Shown: piece by piece, positions 41,393 to 51,509 of the stretch
Numbering within the stretch: the stretch's first letter is position 1
Layout of the letters: every line of letters begins with the position of its first letter
Source of the DNA: Paracoccaceae bacterium
GTDB taxonomy: Bacteria; Pseudomonadota; Alphaproteobacteria; Rhodobacterales; Rhodobacteraceae
NCBI GenBank assembly: GCA_018222585.1
Contig: JAAFAB010000003.1
Coordinates: 124,001 to 188,000 of the forward strand
Direction: 5' to 3'
DNA length: 64,000 nt
Made by a program: the position numbers and the translations under genes
The notes under the pieces: model-generated
Databases searched by the model: none
Seen by the model: the letters and a program-made list of their open reading frames with translations, nothing else
What the model was told of the DNA's origin: nothing

Positions 41393-43993
41393 ATGATCCC
41401 GCCCCTGCCCCCTGCCCTTTCCGGTTCCCTCCCCGGACGCCCGTCCACCGTACCGCCGGGCGGGTCCGGGCCCGCCGACCTGCACCTGTCCGGTCGGGCG
41501 CGCTCGGTCGCCGCCGGTAGCGCCAGTCTCTCGACCCTGGCGCAGGACGCGGCCGGGGGACGTGGCGATCGCGGCGGGCAGGACGGGTTCGACGCGGTCT
41601 TCTCGCGGCTTGCAGAAAAGGAGCAGGGTTACGGGATTCGGCCCGCCGGGGGCGCAGCCTCCGAGCCGACGGTCGACCCCGGGACACCGGAAGCTGCAGG
41701 CCAGACCGAGGGCGACGGGGCTTCGCGAACGACGCCCGACACGCCACACGGCCCGGATGGCGGCACCGACCCCCGCGCTGGAGTCGATATGAACGGCGGT
41801 GCGGACATCGAAACACCCAGCGACGCCGTCGCAGGCACACAGTCGCAGGCCCTTGCCTCCGATCCCGAGGCGCCCCGTGTCCCGGAGGCGGTCCGCCGTG
41901 ACCAGGCCGGACCAAATCGCGCCGAAAGCCGTTCCGCCTCCATGCCATCGCTCCCTTCCGGGGCCGGGATGGCCGACCGTCGCGATCCCCGCGGAGAGTA
42001 CCTTGGCGCGCCGTCGTCGTCCCCCCACCCCCTCGGGGCGGAGCCGGCGGAAGGCACCTCACAGACTGCGCGGTCCGTCGCCGCGAGTCCGCCGCATCTT
42101 GATGCCGCGCGCATAGCGCGGCGCGATCAGCCTTCGGCAGCCAGTGCGGAAGGGCCCACCGGCTACGGCCTGGGCAGCAGTGGTTCGGCCGCCAGCGGCT
42201 CCTCCGGCAGGGTCTCTCTCGACAAGACTTCGGGTGCCGGGGCGCCTGCACCTGGCGGGGCGGAGCCCGGAAGGCAGGGCGCAGATGTGGCCGGCCCCAC
42301 CGGGGCGAATCCCCCTGCCCCGCGCCATTGGAACTACATGCCCGGCACCCGCGCCAGCCCCACAGACGGGCCCCGGATCCGCCCGATGCAGGCTCAGGTC
42401 ACCGGCGCGTCGGCTGATGCCGCCCGTGGCAGCGGCGCGGACACCATGAAATCCGGTCCTGGCGAAGGGGAAGGGCGCCGGGTCACTCTCCGGGGGTCCG
42501 GCCCCCGGACCACGGAGTTGCCGTCGGGTGCCGATATCTCGCTGCCCCGAACAGACCGCAGGCCGACAGGCACCGGGATGATCGCCGCCTCCGCGACCAC
42601 CCCGGCGGCGCGCATTGCCACTGCGGGCCTCGAAGCCCCCCTCCCCGGGGGCTTCGAGGCACGACAGGGCAGACCGATGGCGCATACCCCGCCCGCCGCC
42701 GACAGATCCATGCCCGGGTCAGGACCTCTGGAAGCAAGGCTGAACCGGGTCGCCCGGGGCCTGACGCCCCCCGTTCCAACCGACCCGGCCCGGACACGCG
42801 CCCTCAGCGACGCCCTCCCTTCGGGCAGCCGGCCCCCGGCAACAGGCACTGGCACCGCCGGGGCACCTTGGGGACAGGCCCTCGAGGGGTCCCCCCAGGG
42901 CGGCCCCGGGAGCACGGCCCCCGTCCAGGGCGTGCCATCCGCGACCGCCGCCCAGGCCGGAGCCCCAGCTCTTTCCGACACCCCCCAGGCGGCGACCTTC
43001 GCCGGGCGCAATGTGGCGCAAACGGATGGAGGCAACACAGGCAGGGCCCAGACTGGCGTCCAGAGTACCGATCCGGCCTCCGCCCAAAGGATCGCGGAGG
43101 CCACGTCGGAGATCGGCAGCCCCAGAACCGGGGCGCGGCCCGGCGGCTTCCCCGACCCGGCTGTCAGCCAACCCGGCCCCCCGGATCCGCGCGGCATCCC
43201 CGCCGATCGCGCGCCTGGTGTCATGGCTCGCGACAGCGTCCGCCGGACATACAGGTCCGATGCCGGAAGCCGGCCGGATCATGCCGGTGGCCCGGCCCGT
43301 GCCGACGCTCAGCAGCCGCCCCGCCCGACGATGTCCCATCCGACACCCTCCCGCAAGGACCCCGGCGCGACCGGAAATGCCGGGTCCAGGCCGGCCCCCG
43401 GCGGTGCCCTCACGGCCGAGCCGGGCCCCTTCGGTGCGGACGGGCCTCCACCGACCGGCCTGGCAGAGACCCCGGGTCTCCCGGACAGCCAGCGCCCCGC
43501 CTCGACGCAGCGCACCGATCTCGGCCGTCACGTTGCAAGCCAGCTTGCCCAGCACGTCCTTCGCGCGGCTGATGGCCCGGCGGAGGTGCAGCTCGACCCG
43601 CGCGAATTGGGTCGCGTCACCCTGCGCCTGTCGACCGAGGACCAGGGCGTCACCCTGCATGTCACCGCCGAGCGCTCCGAAACCTCCGAGCTGATGCGCC
43701 GCCATATCCAGCTGTTGCAGGACAGTTTCCGCGCCCTCGGCTACGAGCGGATCGAGATCTCGATCAACGGTCGCCAGGTCGGCGGTGGCTTCGGCGGTGG
43801 CTTCGGGGGCGGCCTCGCCGGGGGGTTCGGCTCCGGGTTCGGCTCGGGCCCCGGAGCCGGGGACCAGAGCGGCGTCGCCCCGGGATCGGGCGACACGGCG
43901 GCAGAGCCCCGCATCCCCTCCGGTCCGCACGGGCCCCGCGCCATATCCCCGCCCGGCCTTGCAGGCCGCGACACCATCGACATCCGGGTCTGA
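41393..43993 (+). CDS. fliK: Flagellar hook-length control protein FliK
   Basis: 866 residues from ATG 41393 (GGAG seven bases upstream; ATG 41360 in frame lacks spacing). Residues 1 to about 710 are low-complexity, rich in Pro, Gly, Ala, Ser and Arg, and fit a molecular ruler. The conserved C-terminal Flg_hook domain (about 715-800) has AEVQLDPRELGRVTLRLSTEDQGVTLHV and SFRALGYERIEISING. A glycine/phenylalanine-rich repeat (GGGF, about 803-830) and a Pro/Gly tail follow, unusual for FliK. It precedes flgD by 24 nt. Confidence 0.88.
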   Translation: MIPPLPPALSGSLPGRPSTVPPGGSGPADLHLSGRARSVAAGSASLSTLAQDAAGGRGDRGGQDGFDAVFSRLAEKEQGYGIRPAGGAASEPTVDPGTPEAAGQTEGDGASRTTPDTPHGPDGGTDPRAGVDMNGGADIETPSDAVAGTQSQALASDPEAPRVPEAVRRDQAGPNRAESRSASMPSLPSGAGMADRRDPRGEYLGAPSSSPHPLGAEPAEGTSQTARSVAASPPHLDAARIARRDQPSAASAEGPTGYGLGSSGSAASGSSGRVSLDKTSGAGAPAPGGAEPGRQGADVAGPTGANPPAPRHWNYMPGTRASPTDGPRIRPMQAQVTGASADAARGSGADTMKSGPGEGEGRRVTLRGSGPRTTELPSGADISLPRTDRRPTGTGMIAASATTPAARIATAGLEAPLPGGFEARQGRPMAHTPPAADRSMPGSGPLEARLNRVARGLTPPVPTDPARTRALSDALPSGSRPPATGTGTAGAPWGQALEGSPQGGPGSTAPVQGVPSATAAQAGAPALSDTPQAATFAGRNVAQTDGGNTGRAQTGVQSTDPASAQRIAEATSEIGSPRTGARPGGFPDPAVSQPGPPDPRGIPADRAPGVMARDSVRRTYRSDAGSRPDHAGGPARADAQQPPRPTMSHPTPSRKDPGATGNAGSRPAPGGALTAEPGPFGADGPPPTGLAETPGLPDSQRPASTQRTDLGRHVASQLAQHVLRAADGPAEVQLDPRELGRVTLRLSTEDQGVTLHVTAERSETSELMRRHIQLLQDSFRALGYERIEISINGRQVGGGFGGGFGGGLAGGFGSGFGSGPGAGDQSGVAPGSGDTAAEPRIPSGPHGPRAISPPGLAGRDTIDIRV

Positions 43994-44017
43994 CCCGCCC
44001 CAGCACAGGATACCGCA

Positions 44018-44683
44018 ATGGACGCTGTCACCGCCCCCTCGATCACCTCTTCGGCCGGGCCTTCTGTCGACAACACCGCCAAGCCGATGATCAGTTCGGA
44101 CTTCGAGACATTCCTGCAGATGCTCTCGACCCAGCTGCGCAATCAGGACCCGCTGAATCCAGTCGAATCGGCGGATTTTGCCGTGCAGCTGGCGACCTTC
44201 TCCTCCGTCGAACAGCAGGTGCTGACCAACAACCTCCTGGAATCGCTGACCGGTCAGCTGGTCACCTCCTCCATGTCCGATCTCGCCTCCTGGGTCGGAA
44301 TGGAAGCGCTCTCGGTCGCGCCCGCGCATTGGCAGGGCGCCCCGGTGACACTGGCACCGAACCCGCTGGCCGCCGCAGACACGGCGATCCTGGTGGTGCG
44401 CAACGCCGCCGGAAACGTCGTTCACGAAGGACAGGTGCCGCTCGGCACCGATCCGGTCGACTGGAACGGCACCGACAGCAGCGGCAATCTGCTGCCCCAT
44501 GGGCGCTACACCTTCGAGCTGGAGAATTACGCCGAGGGCGAGCTGCTGGCGACTGACCGGCTGGAAAGCTACGCGCCGATCGTCGAAGCGCGGATCATCG
44601 AGGGCAAGACAGTGCTGGTCACTGCCGGCGGCGACCTGATCGAGACCACCATGGTTTCGGGCCTGCGCCGTCCCGAAGGCTGA
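44018..44683 (+). CDS. flgD: Flagellar hook cap / scaffolding protein FlgD
   Basis: 221 residues. The N-terminal FLQMLSTQLRNQDPLNPVESADFAVQLATFSSVEQQVLTN is the FlgD signature; the C-terminal FLG-like beta domain has GTDPVDWNGTDSSGNLLPHGRYTFE. It caps the growing hook. AGGA precedes the ATG. It ends the fliK-flgD unit; flgE does not follow, which is unusual. Confidence 0.96.
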   Translation: MDAVTAPSITSSAGPSVDNTAKPMISSDFETFLQMLSTQLRNQDPLNPVESADFAVQLATFSSVEQQVLTNNLLESLTGQLVTSSMSDLASWVGMEALSVAPAHWQGAPVTLAPNPLAAADTAILVVRNAAGNVVHEGQVPLGTDPVDWNGTDSSGNLLPHGRYTFELENYAEGELLATDRLESYAPIVEARIIEGKTVLVTAGGDLIETTMVSGLRRPEG

Positions 44684-44743
44684 GCGCGGCTTGCTGACGC
44701 CCGCCGCGCCGCCTAGGAAGGGAGGGCGACAAGGGGGGCTGGC

Positions 44744-45760
44744 GTGGCCGCAGAAGGGCAGAAAGAGGGGCACGGCCCCGCCGACCGGACGACTCCGCCG
44801 TCAGAGGCACGCCCTGGCGAAGCAAGCGGCGCCGGCGGAGGAGTGGACGACGCGCCGTCCACCTGCTCTGGCGCCAGATCCCCGGAACAGGTCGAGCCCG
44901 ATGGCAGGCTGCCACCTTCAGCGCTCGGGATCCTTTCGCAGGAGCTGCGCCGGGCCTGTCCCGAGGCCGCGCCGGAAGGCTGGCAGCGGCTTGACGGTGG
45001 GCGCAGCAATCTCTGCTGGCGCATCGCCGCGCCGGGGGGGGACCTGGTGCTCAAGCTCTACCGTCCCGCGCGCGCCGGACCGGTCTTTCCCAACGACCCC
45101 GAGGCCGAGGCCCGCTGCCTGATCCACCTGGACGGACAGCGGCTGGCCCCTCAGTTTCTGGCCCGCTGGCAGGGGGCGCTCGGTCCCTGCCTGGTCTACC
45201 GGCATCTGCCCGGCCCGCTGTGGCAGGGCGACGGCCGCAGCCTGGGAAGACTGCTGCGTCGCCTGCACGATCACCCCGTGCCAGAGGGGGTGCGCCGGGC
45301 CCCGGACGGCAGCGCCGCGCTGCGCCTCCAGATCGCGGCGCAGATCGACGGACACGCCGGGGCGCGGGATCTTCTCGCCGGTCTGCCCGGGGACGAGGTT
45401 GCGCCGTTCGACCGCCCCGTCCTTCTGCATGGTGATCCCGTGGCCGGCAACCTGGTCGACACACCCGGGGGGCTGCGCCTGATCGACTGGCAATGCCCAG
45501 CCCTTGGCGATCCCTGCCTCGACCTCGCCACCGTGCTCTCCCCCGCGATGAGCCATCTCTACCTCGGCCGGGTGCTGACCGCCGCCGAGGCCGGCGCTTT
45601 CCTGGCGGCCTATGACCGGCCCGCACTGATCCCCCGACTGCGGCAGTTGCAGCCCTTCCTCTCGGCGCGGATGATCTCGCATTGCCTTTGCCGCGCGGCA
45701 GAGGGGTCCGCCGAGGACGCCCGCGCCGCGGACCTTGAACGACAGGGCTGGGTGATCTGA
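44744..45760 (+). CDS. Aminoglycoside phosphotransferase-family kinase (choline/thiamine-kinase-like)
   Basis: 338 residues, GTG start. After a variable N-terminus (about 1-60), the protein kinase-like fold shows LVLKLYRP (ATP lysine), VYRHLPGP, the catalytic loop LLHGDPVAGN (HGDxxxxN) and LIDWQCPALGDP for magnesium. Family members phosphorylate aminoglycosides, choline, thiamine or sugars; the context gives no substrate. Nothing ties it to flagella despite adjacency. Confidence 0.75.
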   Translation: MAAEGQKEGHGPADRTTPPSEARPGEASGAGGGVDDAPSTCSGARSPEQVEPDGRLPPSALGILSQELRRACPEAAPEGWQRLDGGRSNLCWRIAAPGGDLVLKLYRPARAGPVFPNDPEAEARCLIHLDGQRLAPQFLARWQGALGPCLVYRHLPGPLWQGDGRSLGRLLRRLHDHPVPEGVRRAPDGSAALRLQIAAQIDGHAGARDLLAGLPGDEVAPFDRPVLLHGDPVAGNLVDTPGGLRLIDWQCPALGDPCLDLATVLSPAMSHLYLGRVLTAAEAGAFLAAYDRPALIPRLRQLQPFLSARMISHCLCRAAEGSAEDARAADLERQGWVI

Positions 45761-46161
45761 GAGATCCGCCAGGCAGCGGCGGAGCGTCCAGTCCGGGGGC
45801 GCCGATGCCTCCGAACATGGAGCGTCCTGTCGGGGCCTCCGGCACCCTGTTGCGCCTGCCGGCGCAGCTCCCCGCCCCCATCGGGTAAGCCGGACTCCAT
45901 GACGGCCGTCACGGCAGAGGGGGGACGGGCGCGGAAGGTGAAACCCGCGATCGAGGGCCCCGCGGGACGGTCTTCAACGACAGTGCGCAGCGCCGCCCAT
46001 GACGGGGCGGCATGACTCTGCCGTCCCCGGGGGCCCGCCCCCGGTCGCGGTCTCCGCTCCTGGCCCCGGACCCGCCACGCATTCGCAGGTGGTCGTCACC
46101 GGGCGCGGCCTCGGCCATGTGTGGTTCGATTCGCGCCCGACCGGCAGGTGACGCCCGGCAC
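45761..46161. other. 401 nt gap between the APH-family gene and ubiB
   Basis: No credible gene. A short palindrome GGGGGCCCGCCCCC (about 46030-46043) with flanking complementary bases could stop the two convergent transcripts. Otherwise GC-rich sequence with no recognised motif. Confidence 0.4.
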
Positions 46162-47694
46162 TCAGGCCAGGCCGAGCACCGCCAGCACCACCAGCGCCCC
46201 CGCCAGCGCCCCGCCCAGCCCCGCCAGCGCGGTGGCGCGCAGCGAGATCCGGACCCGCGGTGCGGGCTGCGCCAGTTGCTGCGCCAACGTGCGGTCGACC
46301 AGGTCCGGCAGGCGCGGCCCGTAGCGGCCCAGCACCTTCGCCGTCGCCACCAGGTCCGAAAGCATGGCGCGGGGGCCGATGCTCTTCTCGATGTAGTCCT
46401 GCACGATGGGCTTGGCGATGTCCCAGATGTTGATCTGCGGGTTGAGCGAGCGCGACACCCCCTCGACCACCACCATGGTGCGCTGCAGCAGGATCAGTTC
46501 GGTCCGGGTTTCCATGCCGAAACGCTCGGTCACCTCGAAGAGGTAGGCCAGCAGGCGCCCCATCGAGATCCGCGTCGCATCCATGCCGAAGATCGGTTCG
46601 CCCACGGCACGCAGGGCGCGGGCGAATTCGTCCACGTCGCGGTCGGCGGGCACGTAGCCGGCTTCGAAATGCACCTGGGCAACCCGCTTGTAGTCGCGAC
46701 GGATGAAACCATAGAGGATTTCCGCGTAGACCCGGCGCGTATAGGCGTCGAGATGGCCCATGATCCCGAAGTCATAGGCCAGCAGCGTGCCGTCCAGCGC
46801 CACCTTCAGGTTGCCGTGATGCATGTCACCATGGAAATAGCCGTCGCGCAGGGCGTGCTGCAGGAACAGCGACAGCACCCGCTCCCCCAGCTCGGCCCGG
46901 TCGATCCCGGCGGCATCCATGGCCTCGGTATCGCCCAGGGGGATGCCCTCGACCCAGCCCATCGTCATCACCCGGCGGGAGGAATGGAACCAGTCCACGG
47001 CAGGCAGGCGGAAGCCCGCATCATCCTTGGTATTGGCGGCGTATTCGCTGGCGGCGGCGGCCTCCAGCCGCAGGTCCAGCTCGGCGCGCACCACACCGTC
47101 GAAATGCTCGATCACGTCCGAGGGGCGCAGGCGGCGCGAGAAGGGCGCCAGGGTCTCGATCAGCCAGGCGGCGAGGTAGAAGGCATCGACATCCTTGCGG
47201 AAGGCCCTTTCGATCCCCGGACGCAGGATCTTCACCGCGACGTCCTCGCCGGTCTCGGCCAGGGTCGCATGGTGCACCTGGGCAATGGAGGCCGCGGCGA
47301 TCGGTTCGCTGAAGTCGCTGAACAGCACCTCCGCCGGCTGGCCCAGCTCGGTCTCGACCGAGCGCATCGCCACGGCGCGGGAAAACGGCGGCAGCTTGTC
47401 CTGCAGCACCCGCAGTTCGGCCGCCAGGTCCGGCCCCACCACGTCGGGACGGGTCGACAGGATCTGTCCGAACTTGATGTAGGCCGGTCCCAGGGCGGTC
47501 AGCGCCCGGGGCAGCGGCGGCGCCGAAGGGTCGCCGCGCAGTCCGAGCCACTGGAAGGGCCAGCCCAGCACCCGGGCCGCCAGGCGCAGCAGCGGCGGCG
47601 CCTCGTAGGCGTCCAGAAGCTGCTTCATCGCGCCGGTACGTTCGAAGGTGGCGCCGGTCCGGATCAGGCGCCAGATATTGTGAGGTCCGCGCAT
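46162..47694 (-). CDS. ubiB: Ubiquinone biosynthesis atypical kinase UbiB
   Basis: 510 residues. The ABC1/UbiB KxGQ motif is in GPAYIKFGQILSTRPD, the AAAS loop is AAASIAQVHHA, the ATP-lysine is VAVKILRPGIE, and FHGDMHHGNL with LAYDFGIMG gives the catalytic and metal sites. Two C-terminal hydrophobic helices (about 480-508) anchor it in the membrane. UbiB supports coenzyme Q synthesis through its ATPase activity. It is 3 nt after ubiE. Confidence 0.96.
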   Translation of the reverse strand: MRGPHNIWRLIRTGATFERTGAMKQLLDAYEAPPLLRLAARVLGWPFQWLGLRGDPSAPPLPRALTALGPAYIKFGQILSTRPDVVGPDLAAELRVLQDKLPPFSRAVAMRSVETELGQPAEVLFSDFSEPIAAASIAQVHHATLAETGEDVAVKILRPGIERAFRKDVDAFYLAAWLIETLAPFSRRLRPSDVIEHFDGVVRAELDLRLEAAAASEYAANTKDDAGFRLPAVDWFHSSRRVMTMGWVEGIPLGDTEAMDAAGIDRAELGERVLSLFLQHALRDGYFHGDMHHGNLKVALDGTLLAYDFGIMGHLDAYTRRVYAEILYGFIRRDYKRVAQVHFEAGYVPADRDVDEFARALRAVGEPIFGMDATRISMGRLLAYLFEVTERFGMETRTELILLQRTMVVVEGVSRSLNPQINIWDIAKPIVQDYIEKSIGPRAMLSDLVATAKVLGRYGPRLPDLVDRTLAQQLAQPAPRVRISLRATALAGLGGALAGALVVLAVLGLA

Positions 47695-47697
47695 CGC

Positions 47698-48441
47698 CTA
47701 CAGTTTCCAGCCCGAGTGCAGGCAGGCGATCCCCAGCGAGAGGTTGCGGTACTTCGCATTGTCGAAGCCGGCGGCGCGCACCATGCCCAGGAAGGTCTCC
47801 TGGTCGGGGAACTTGCGGATCGATTCCACCAGGTACTGATAGCTGTCGCGGTCGTCGGCGATGATCTTGCCCATCACCGGGATGCAGTTGAACGAATAAC
47901 GGTCATAGGCCCATTGCAGCGCCGGAGTGGGGATCCGGGAGAACTCCAGCACCATCAGGCGGCCGCCGGGCTTCAGCACCCGGAACGCCTCGTTCAGGGC
48001 TTCCTGGGGCCGGGTGACGTTCCGGATTCCGAAGGAGATCGTGTAGGTGTCGAAAGTGTTGTCCTCGAAGGGCAGCGCCATTGCGTCGCCGACGACCCAG
48101 TCCAGTTGGTCGGCCATGCTGGCGGCCTCGGCGCGCTTGCGGCCCTCGACCAGCATCGGCTCGGTCAGGTCCAGCACCGTGGCATGGCCGTGACCGGCAC
48201 GTTTGAGGAACCGGAACGAGATATCCCCGGTGCCGCCCGCCACATCCAGCAGCCGCTGGCCGGGGCGCGGCGCCAGCCAGTCCATCATCGCATCCTTCCA
48301 GAGGCGGTGGATGCCGAGGCTCATCGCGTCGTTCATCACGTCGTACTTCGAGGCGACCGATCCGAAGACCCCCTGTACGCGGGTGGCCTTTTCGGATTCC
48401 GGGATCTCGGTAAAGCCGAAATGGGTGGTCTTTTCGTTCAT
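47698..48441 (-). CDS. ubiE: Demethylmenaquinone/ubiquinone C-methyltransferase UbiE
   Basis: 247 residues from ATG 48441 ([19 protein letters not shown]). The SAM-binding motif is [15 protein letters not shown], post-motif [20 protein letters not shown] and [16 protein letters not shown] are UbiE signatures. It methylates the ubiquinone ring in the cytoplasm. It pairs with ubiB and is divergent from mutM (131 nt). Confidence 0.96.
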   Translation of the reverse strand: MNEKTTHFGFTEIPESEKATRVQGVFGSVASKYDVMNDAMSLGIHRLWKDAMMDWLAPRPGQRLLDVAGGTGDISFRFLKRAGHGHATVLDLTEPMLVEGRKRAEAASMADQLDWVVGDAMALPFEDNTFDTYTISFGIRNVTRPQEALNEAFRVLKPGGRLMVLEFSRIPTPALQWAYDRYSFNCIPVMGKIIADDRDSYQYLVESIRKFPDQETFLGMVRAAGFDNAKYRNLSLGIACLHSGWKL

Positions 48442-48572
48442 GCGCCCATGCCTTATTGCTGTCCTTCTCCTTATAGGGCGATGGCCGGGCGCTGCAATGC
48501 GACCCAGGCGCATCGGCGGCGCAGGACCCGCAGCCCGGGGGGAGAGGGACGAACAGCAGCGAGGGCCCGCCG

Positions 48573-49424
48573 ATGCCGGAATTGCCAGAGGTCGAAACGG
48601 TCATGCGAGGGCTCGCGCCCGCCATGGAAGGCGCGGTGATCCGCGCCGCTGCCGTCAATCGCCCCGACCTGCGCTGGCCCTTCCCCGAGAGGATGGCCGA
48701 ACGCCTGGCCGGCAAGCGGGTGCTGCAATTGCGACGGCGGTCCAAGTACATCCTGGCGGATCTCGACAGTGGCGAAAGCCTACTGATTCACCTGGGCATG
48801 TCGGGGCGGATGACCGTCTCGGGCGATCTGCTGGGGCGTTTCGTCCATGAGCACCCGGCGGCGCAGAAGCACGATCACGTCGTGCTGGACATGGAGACCG
48901 GCGCCCGCATCACCTTCAATGACCCCCGCCGCTTCGGCGCCATGGACCTGCTGGCAACCGTGGGCGCCGAGACCCACCCCCTGCTGGCCGGCATCGGGCC
49001 GGAACCGCTGGGCAATGCCTTCGACGGCGCCTACCTGGCCGAGCGGCTGAGGACCCGGCGCAGCCCGATCAAGACGGCGCTGCTGGATCAGCACCTGGTC
49101 GCCGGGCTGGGCAACATCTACGTCTGCGAAACCCTGTACCGGGCGCGTATTTCCCCGGCACGTCGCTGTGACCGGATTGCCACAGCCCGCCTTGCCGCGC
49201 TGGCGCCGATCATCCGCGAGGTGCTGCTGGAGGCGATCGAGGCCGGGGGCTCCTCACTGAAGGATTTCCGGCAGGCAGACGGGGAATTGGGCTATTTCCA
49301 GCACAGCTTCGACGTCTATGGCCGCGAAGGCGACCCCTGCCGGACCGAGGGCTGCAACGCCACGATTCGCCGCCTCGTGCAGTCAGGGCGATCCAGCTTC
49401 TACTGTCCGCAATGCCAAAGATAA
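48573..49424 (+). CDS. mutM: Formamidopyrimidine-DNA glycosylase (Fpg)
   Basis: 283 residues. The catalytic N-terminus PELPEVETV (P2, E3) is intact, and the C-terminal zinc finger has C-x4-C (CRTEGC) and CPQC, with the GRSSFYCP loop that recognises 8-oxoguanine. It removes oxidised purines and cleaves abasic sites. GAGGG precedes the ATG. Confidence 0.97.
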   Translation: MPELPEVETVMRGLAPAMEGAVIRAAAVNRPDLRWPFPERMAERLAGKRVLQLRRRSKYILADLDSGESLLIHLGMSGRMTVSGDLLGRFVHEHPAAQKHDHVVLDMETGARITFNDPRRFGAMDLLATVGAETHPLLAGIGPEPLGNAFDGAYLAERLRTRRSPIKTALLDQHLVAGLGNIYVCETLYRARISPARRCDRIATARLAALAPIIREVLLEAIEAGGSSLKDFRQADGELGYFQHSFDVYGREGDPCRTEGCNATIRRLVQSGRSSFYCPQCQR

Positions 49425-49490
49425 CTTGATCCCCGGGGGCAAGATGCTAGGGAATCGGCCCTACATCTCAGCAACAGGGACACTCACCCC

Positions 49491-50267
49491 ATGGCTTACG
49501 AGACGATCATCGTCGAGATCGAAGACCACATCGCACTGGTCAAGCTGAACCGGCCGGACGCGATGAACGCCCTGAACGACGTGCTGCTGTCGGAGCTGGC
49601 CCAGGCGCTGAAAGCGGCCCAGAAGGACCCCAAGGTGCGCTGCATCGTGGTCACGGGCACCGAGAAGTTCTTTGCCGCCGGTGCCGACATCAAGATGATG
49701 GCCGAGAAGGGCTTCGTCGATGTCTACTCCGAGGACCTGTTCAGCGAGGCCACCGGTGCCATCGCCCGCATCCGCAAGCCGATCATCGCCGCTGTCTCGG
49801 GCTATGCCCTGGGCGGTGGCTGCGAGCTGGCGATGATGTGCGACTTCATCATCGCGGGCGACAACGCCAAGTTCGGCCAGCCCGAGATCAACCTGGGCGT
49901 GATGGCCGGCATGGGCGGCAGCCAGCGGCTGACCCGCGCCATCGGCAAGGCCAAGGCGATGGACATGAACCTGACCGGGCGCTTCATGGATGCCGAGGAG
50001 GCCGAGCGCGCCGGCCTCGTGTCGCGTGTCGTGCCCAGCAAGAAGCTGATGGAAAACGCCATGCAGGCGGCCGCGAAGATCGCCGAGAAGAGCATGATCT
50101 CGGTCATGGCGGTGAAGGAGGCGGTGAACCGCGCCGAAGAGACCACCCTCACCGAGGGGCTGCTGTTCGAGAAGCGGCTGTTCTTCTCGCTGTTCTCGAC
50201 CGAGGACCAGAAGGAGGGCATGACCGCCTTCCTGGAAAAACGCGAACCGCAGTTCCGCGACCGCTGA
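49491..50267 (+). CDS. Enoyl-CoA hydratase
   Basis: 258 residues, crotonase fold. AAGADIKMM and GYALGGGCELAMMCDFIIAGDNAKFGQPEINLGVMAGMGGSQRL carry the oxyanion-hole glycines and the two catalytic glutamates (E in GGGCELAMMCD and in GQPEINLG). It hydrates 2-enoyl-CoAs in fatty-acid oxidation. Its place between mutM and the rpsT-dnaA block is conserved in Rhodobacterales, apart from the oxidoreductase now inserted after it. Confidence 0.94.
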   Translation: MAYETIIVEIEDHIALVKLNRPDAMNALNDVLLSELAQALKAAQKDPKVRCIVVTGTEKFFAAGADIKMMAEKGFVDVYSEDLFSEATGAIARIRKPIIAAVSGYALGGGCELAMMCDFIIAGDNAKFGQPEINLGVMAGMGGSQRLTRAIGKAKAMDMNLTGRFMDAEEAERAGLVSRVVPSKKLMENAMQAAAKIAEKSMISVMAVKEAVNRAEETTLTEGLLFEKRLFFSLFSTEDQKEGMTAFLEKREPQFRDR

Positions 50268-50360
50268 AGCACCTCGGCGACTGCAGGGACGACAAGGGGC
50301 TGGCCCGCGCTGGCCCCTTCCGCGTTTCGGCAGCAGGTTCCGTGCGCCATGTCCGTGCGT

Positions 50361-51509
50361 TCAGGAGAAGGGGGAGGCTTCGGCGAAACGGCCCGGCAAC
50401 AGGGCGTTGCGCTGCCCTGAAAGCCCGTCCAGCTCCGGCGGCAACGCGGCGCCGGTGATCTCGGCGGCGGCCAGGCCGGCGACCGAGGGCGCAGTCTGGA
50501 TCCCTGCAGCACCCTGGCCGGCCAGCCAGTAAAACCCGGGATGCGCCGCGTCGAAGCCCAGCACCGGCATCCCGTCCGGGGCATAGCTGCGCAGCCCGGC
50601 CCAGACCCGGCGCGTCTCCAGGATGTCGAAGTCGAAACAGGCCCGGATGCGATCAAGGCAGAGCGTCACGTCCAGGTCTTCGGGCAGGGCGTTGCCCGGC
50701 CGTGCCGGGGTCTCGTCCGCCGGCGAGATCAGGAAGCGCCCGGCCTCGGGCTTGAAGTAGAAATGCAGGTCAAGATCGGCGATCATTGGCAAGGACCGCA
50801 GGCGCTCGGCGCCGGCCAGCCGCACCTCCAGCAGGGTGCGCCGACGCGCGGTCAGTCCGATGGGCGTGATCCCGGCAAGCCGGGCCAGCCCGTCGGCCCA
50901 GGCCCCGGCGGCATTGACCAGCACCGGCGCCCGGAACACCCCGGCGCCGGTCTCGGCCAGCCAGGCGCCACCCTGATAGCGCAGCGCCGAAACCCCGGCG
51001 CCGCAGACCAGCCGCCCCGCGCGGGCCGCAAGACGGCGCCGAAACAGCGTCATCAGTCGCGGCACATTGATGTCGCAGGCATCATCTTCCAGCAGGGCGC
51101 TGGCAGCGTAGCCCGGGCGCAGCTGCGGCACCAGCCGCGCCAGCGCCGATGCGTCCAGCCGCTGCAGGATCCCGCTGGCACGCGGGTCCCGCTCGACCCG
51201 GTCCAGCAGGTCCATCTGGTCCCCCCGCGCCAGCAAGAGCAGACCGCGAAAGTTGACCAGCGGGGCGCCGTCGACTTCCTCGTGACGATCCGACAGGAAG
51301 GGCAGCGATGCCTCGGTCAACAGACGAACAGTCGGCTGGGGGTGCAGCCGTCGAAACAGGGCCGCCGCCCGCCCCGAGGCATGGTTGCCCGGGGAGGTCT
51401 CGCGCTCCAGCACGGTCACGCGGCATGTCTCGGACAGGGCTGCCGCGACGGAAAGACCCGCGATACCCGCACCGATCACCAGGACGTCATCAGTCTCTTG
51501 CACTACCAC
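50361..51509 (-). CDS. FAD-dependent amino-acid oxidase/dehydrogenase (DAO family)
   Basis: About 382 residues. The ADP-binding GxGxxG motif VIGAGIAGLSVA is near the N-terminus, NAAGAWADGLARLAG and FYWLAGQGAAGIQTAPSVAGLAAAEI are DAO signatures. It resembles D-arginine dehydrogenase-type enzymes, but the substrate is not certain. The start is a GTG (51509 or 51503); no good Shine-Dalgarno distinguishes them, and the frame upstream continues open only by chance. It faces the rpsT promoter. Confidence 0.82.
   Translation of the reverse strand: MVVQETDDVLVIGAGIAGLSVAAALSETCRVTVLERETSPGNHASGRAAALFRRLHPQPTVRLLTEASLPFLSDRHEEVDGAPLVNFRGLLLLARGDQMDLLDRVERDPRASGILQRLDASALARLVPQLRPGYAASALLEDDACDINVPRLMTLFRRRLAARAGRLVCGAGVSALRYQGGAWLAETGAGVFRAPVLVNAAGAWADGLARLAGITPIGLTARRRTLLEVRLAGAERLRSLPMIADLDLHFYFKPEAGRFLISPADETPARPGNALPEDLDVTLCLDRIRACFDFDILETRRVWAGLRSYAPDGMPVLGFDAAHPGFYWLAGQGAAGIQTAPSVAGLAAAEITGAALPPELDGLSGQRNALLPGRFAEASPFS

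Noticed and set aside
43780..43865. Mobile or CRISPR-type repeat
   Set aside because: The repeated GGC/TTC pattern is in-frame coding for Gly/Phe inside fliK, without spacers.
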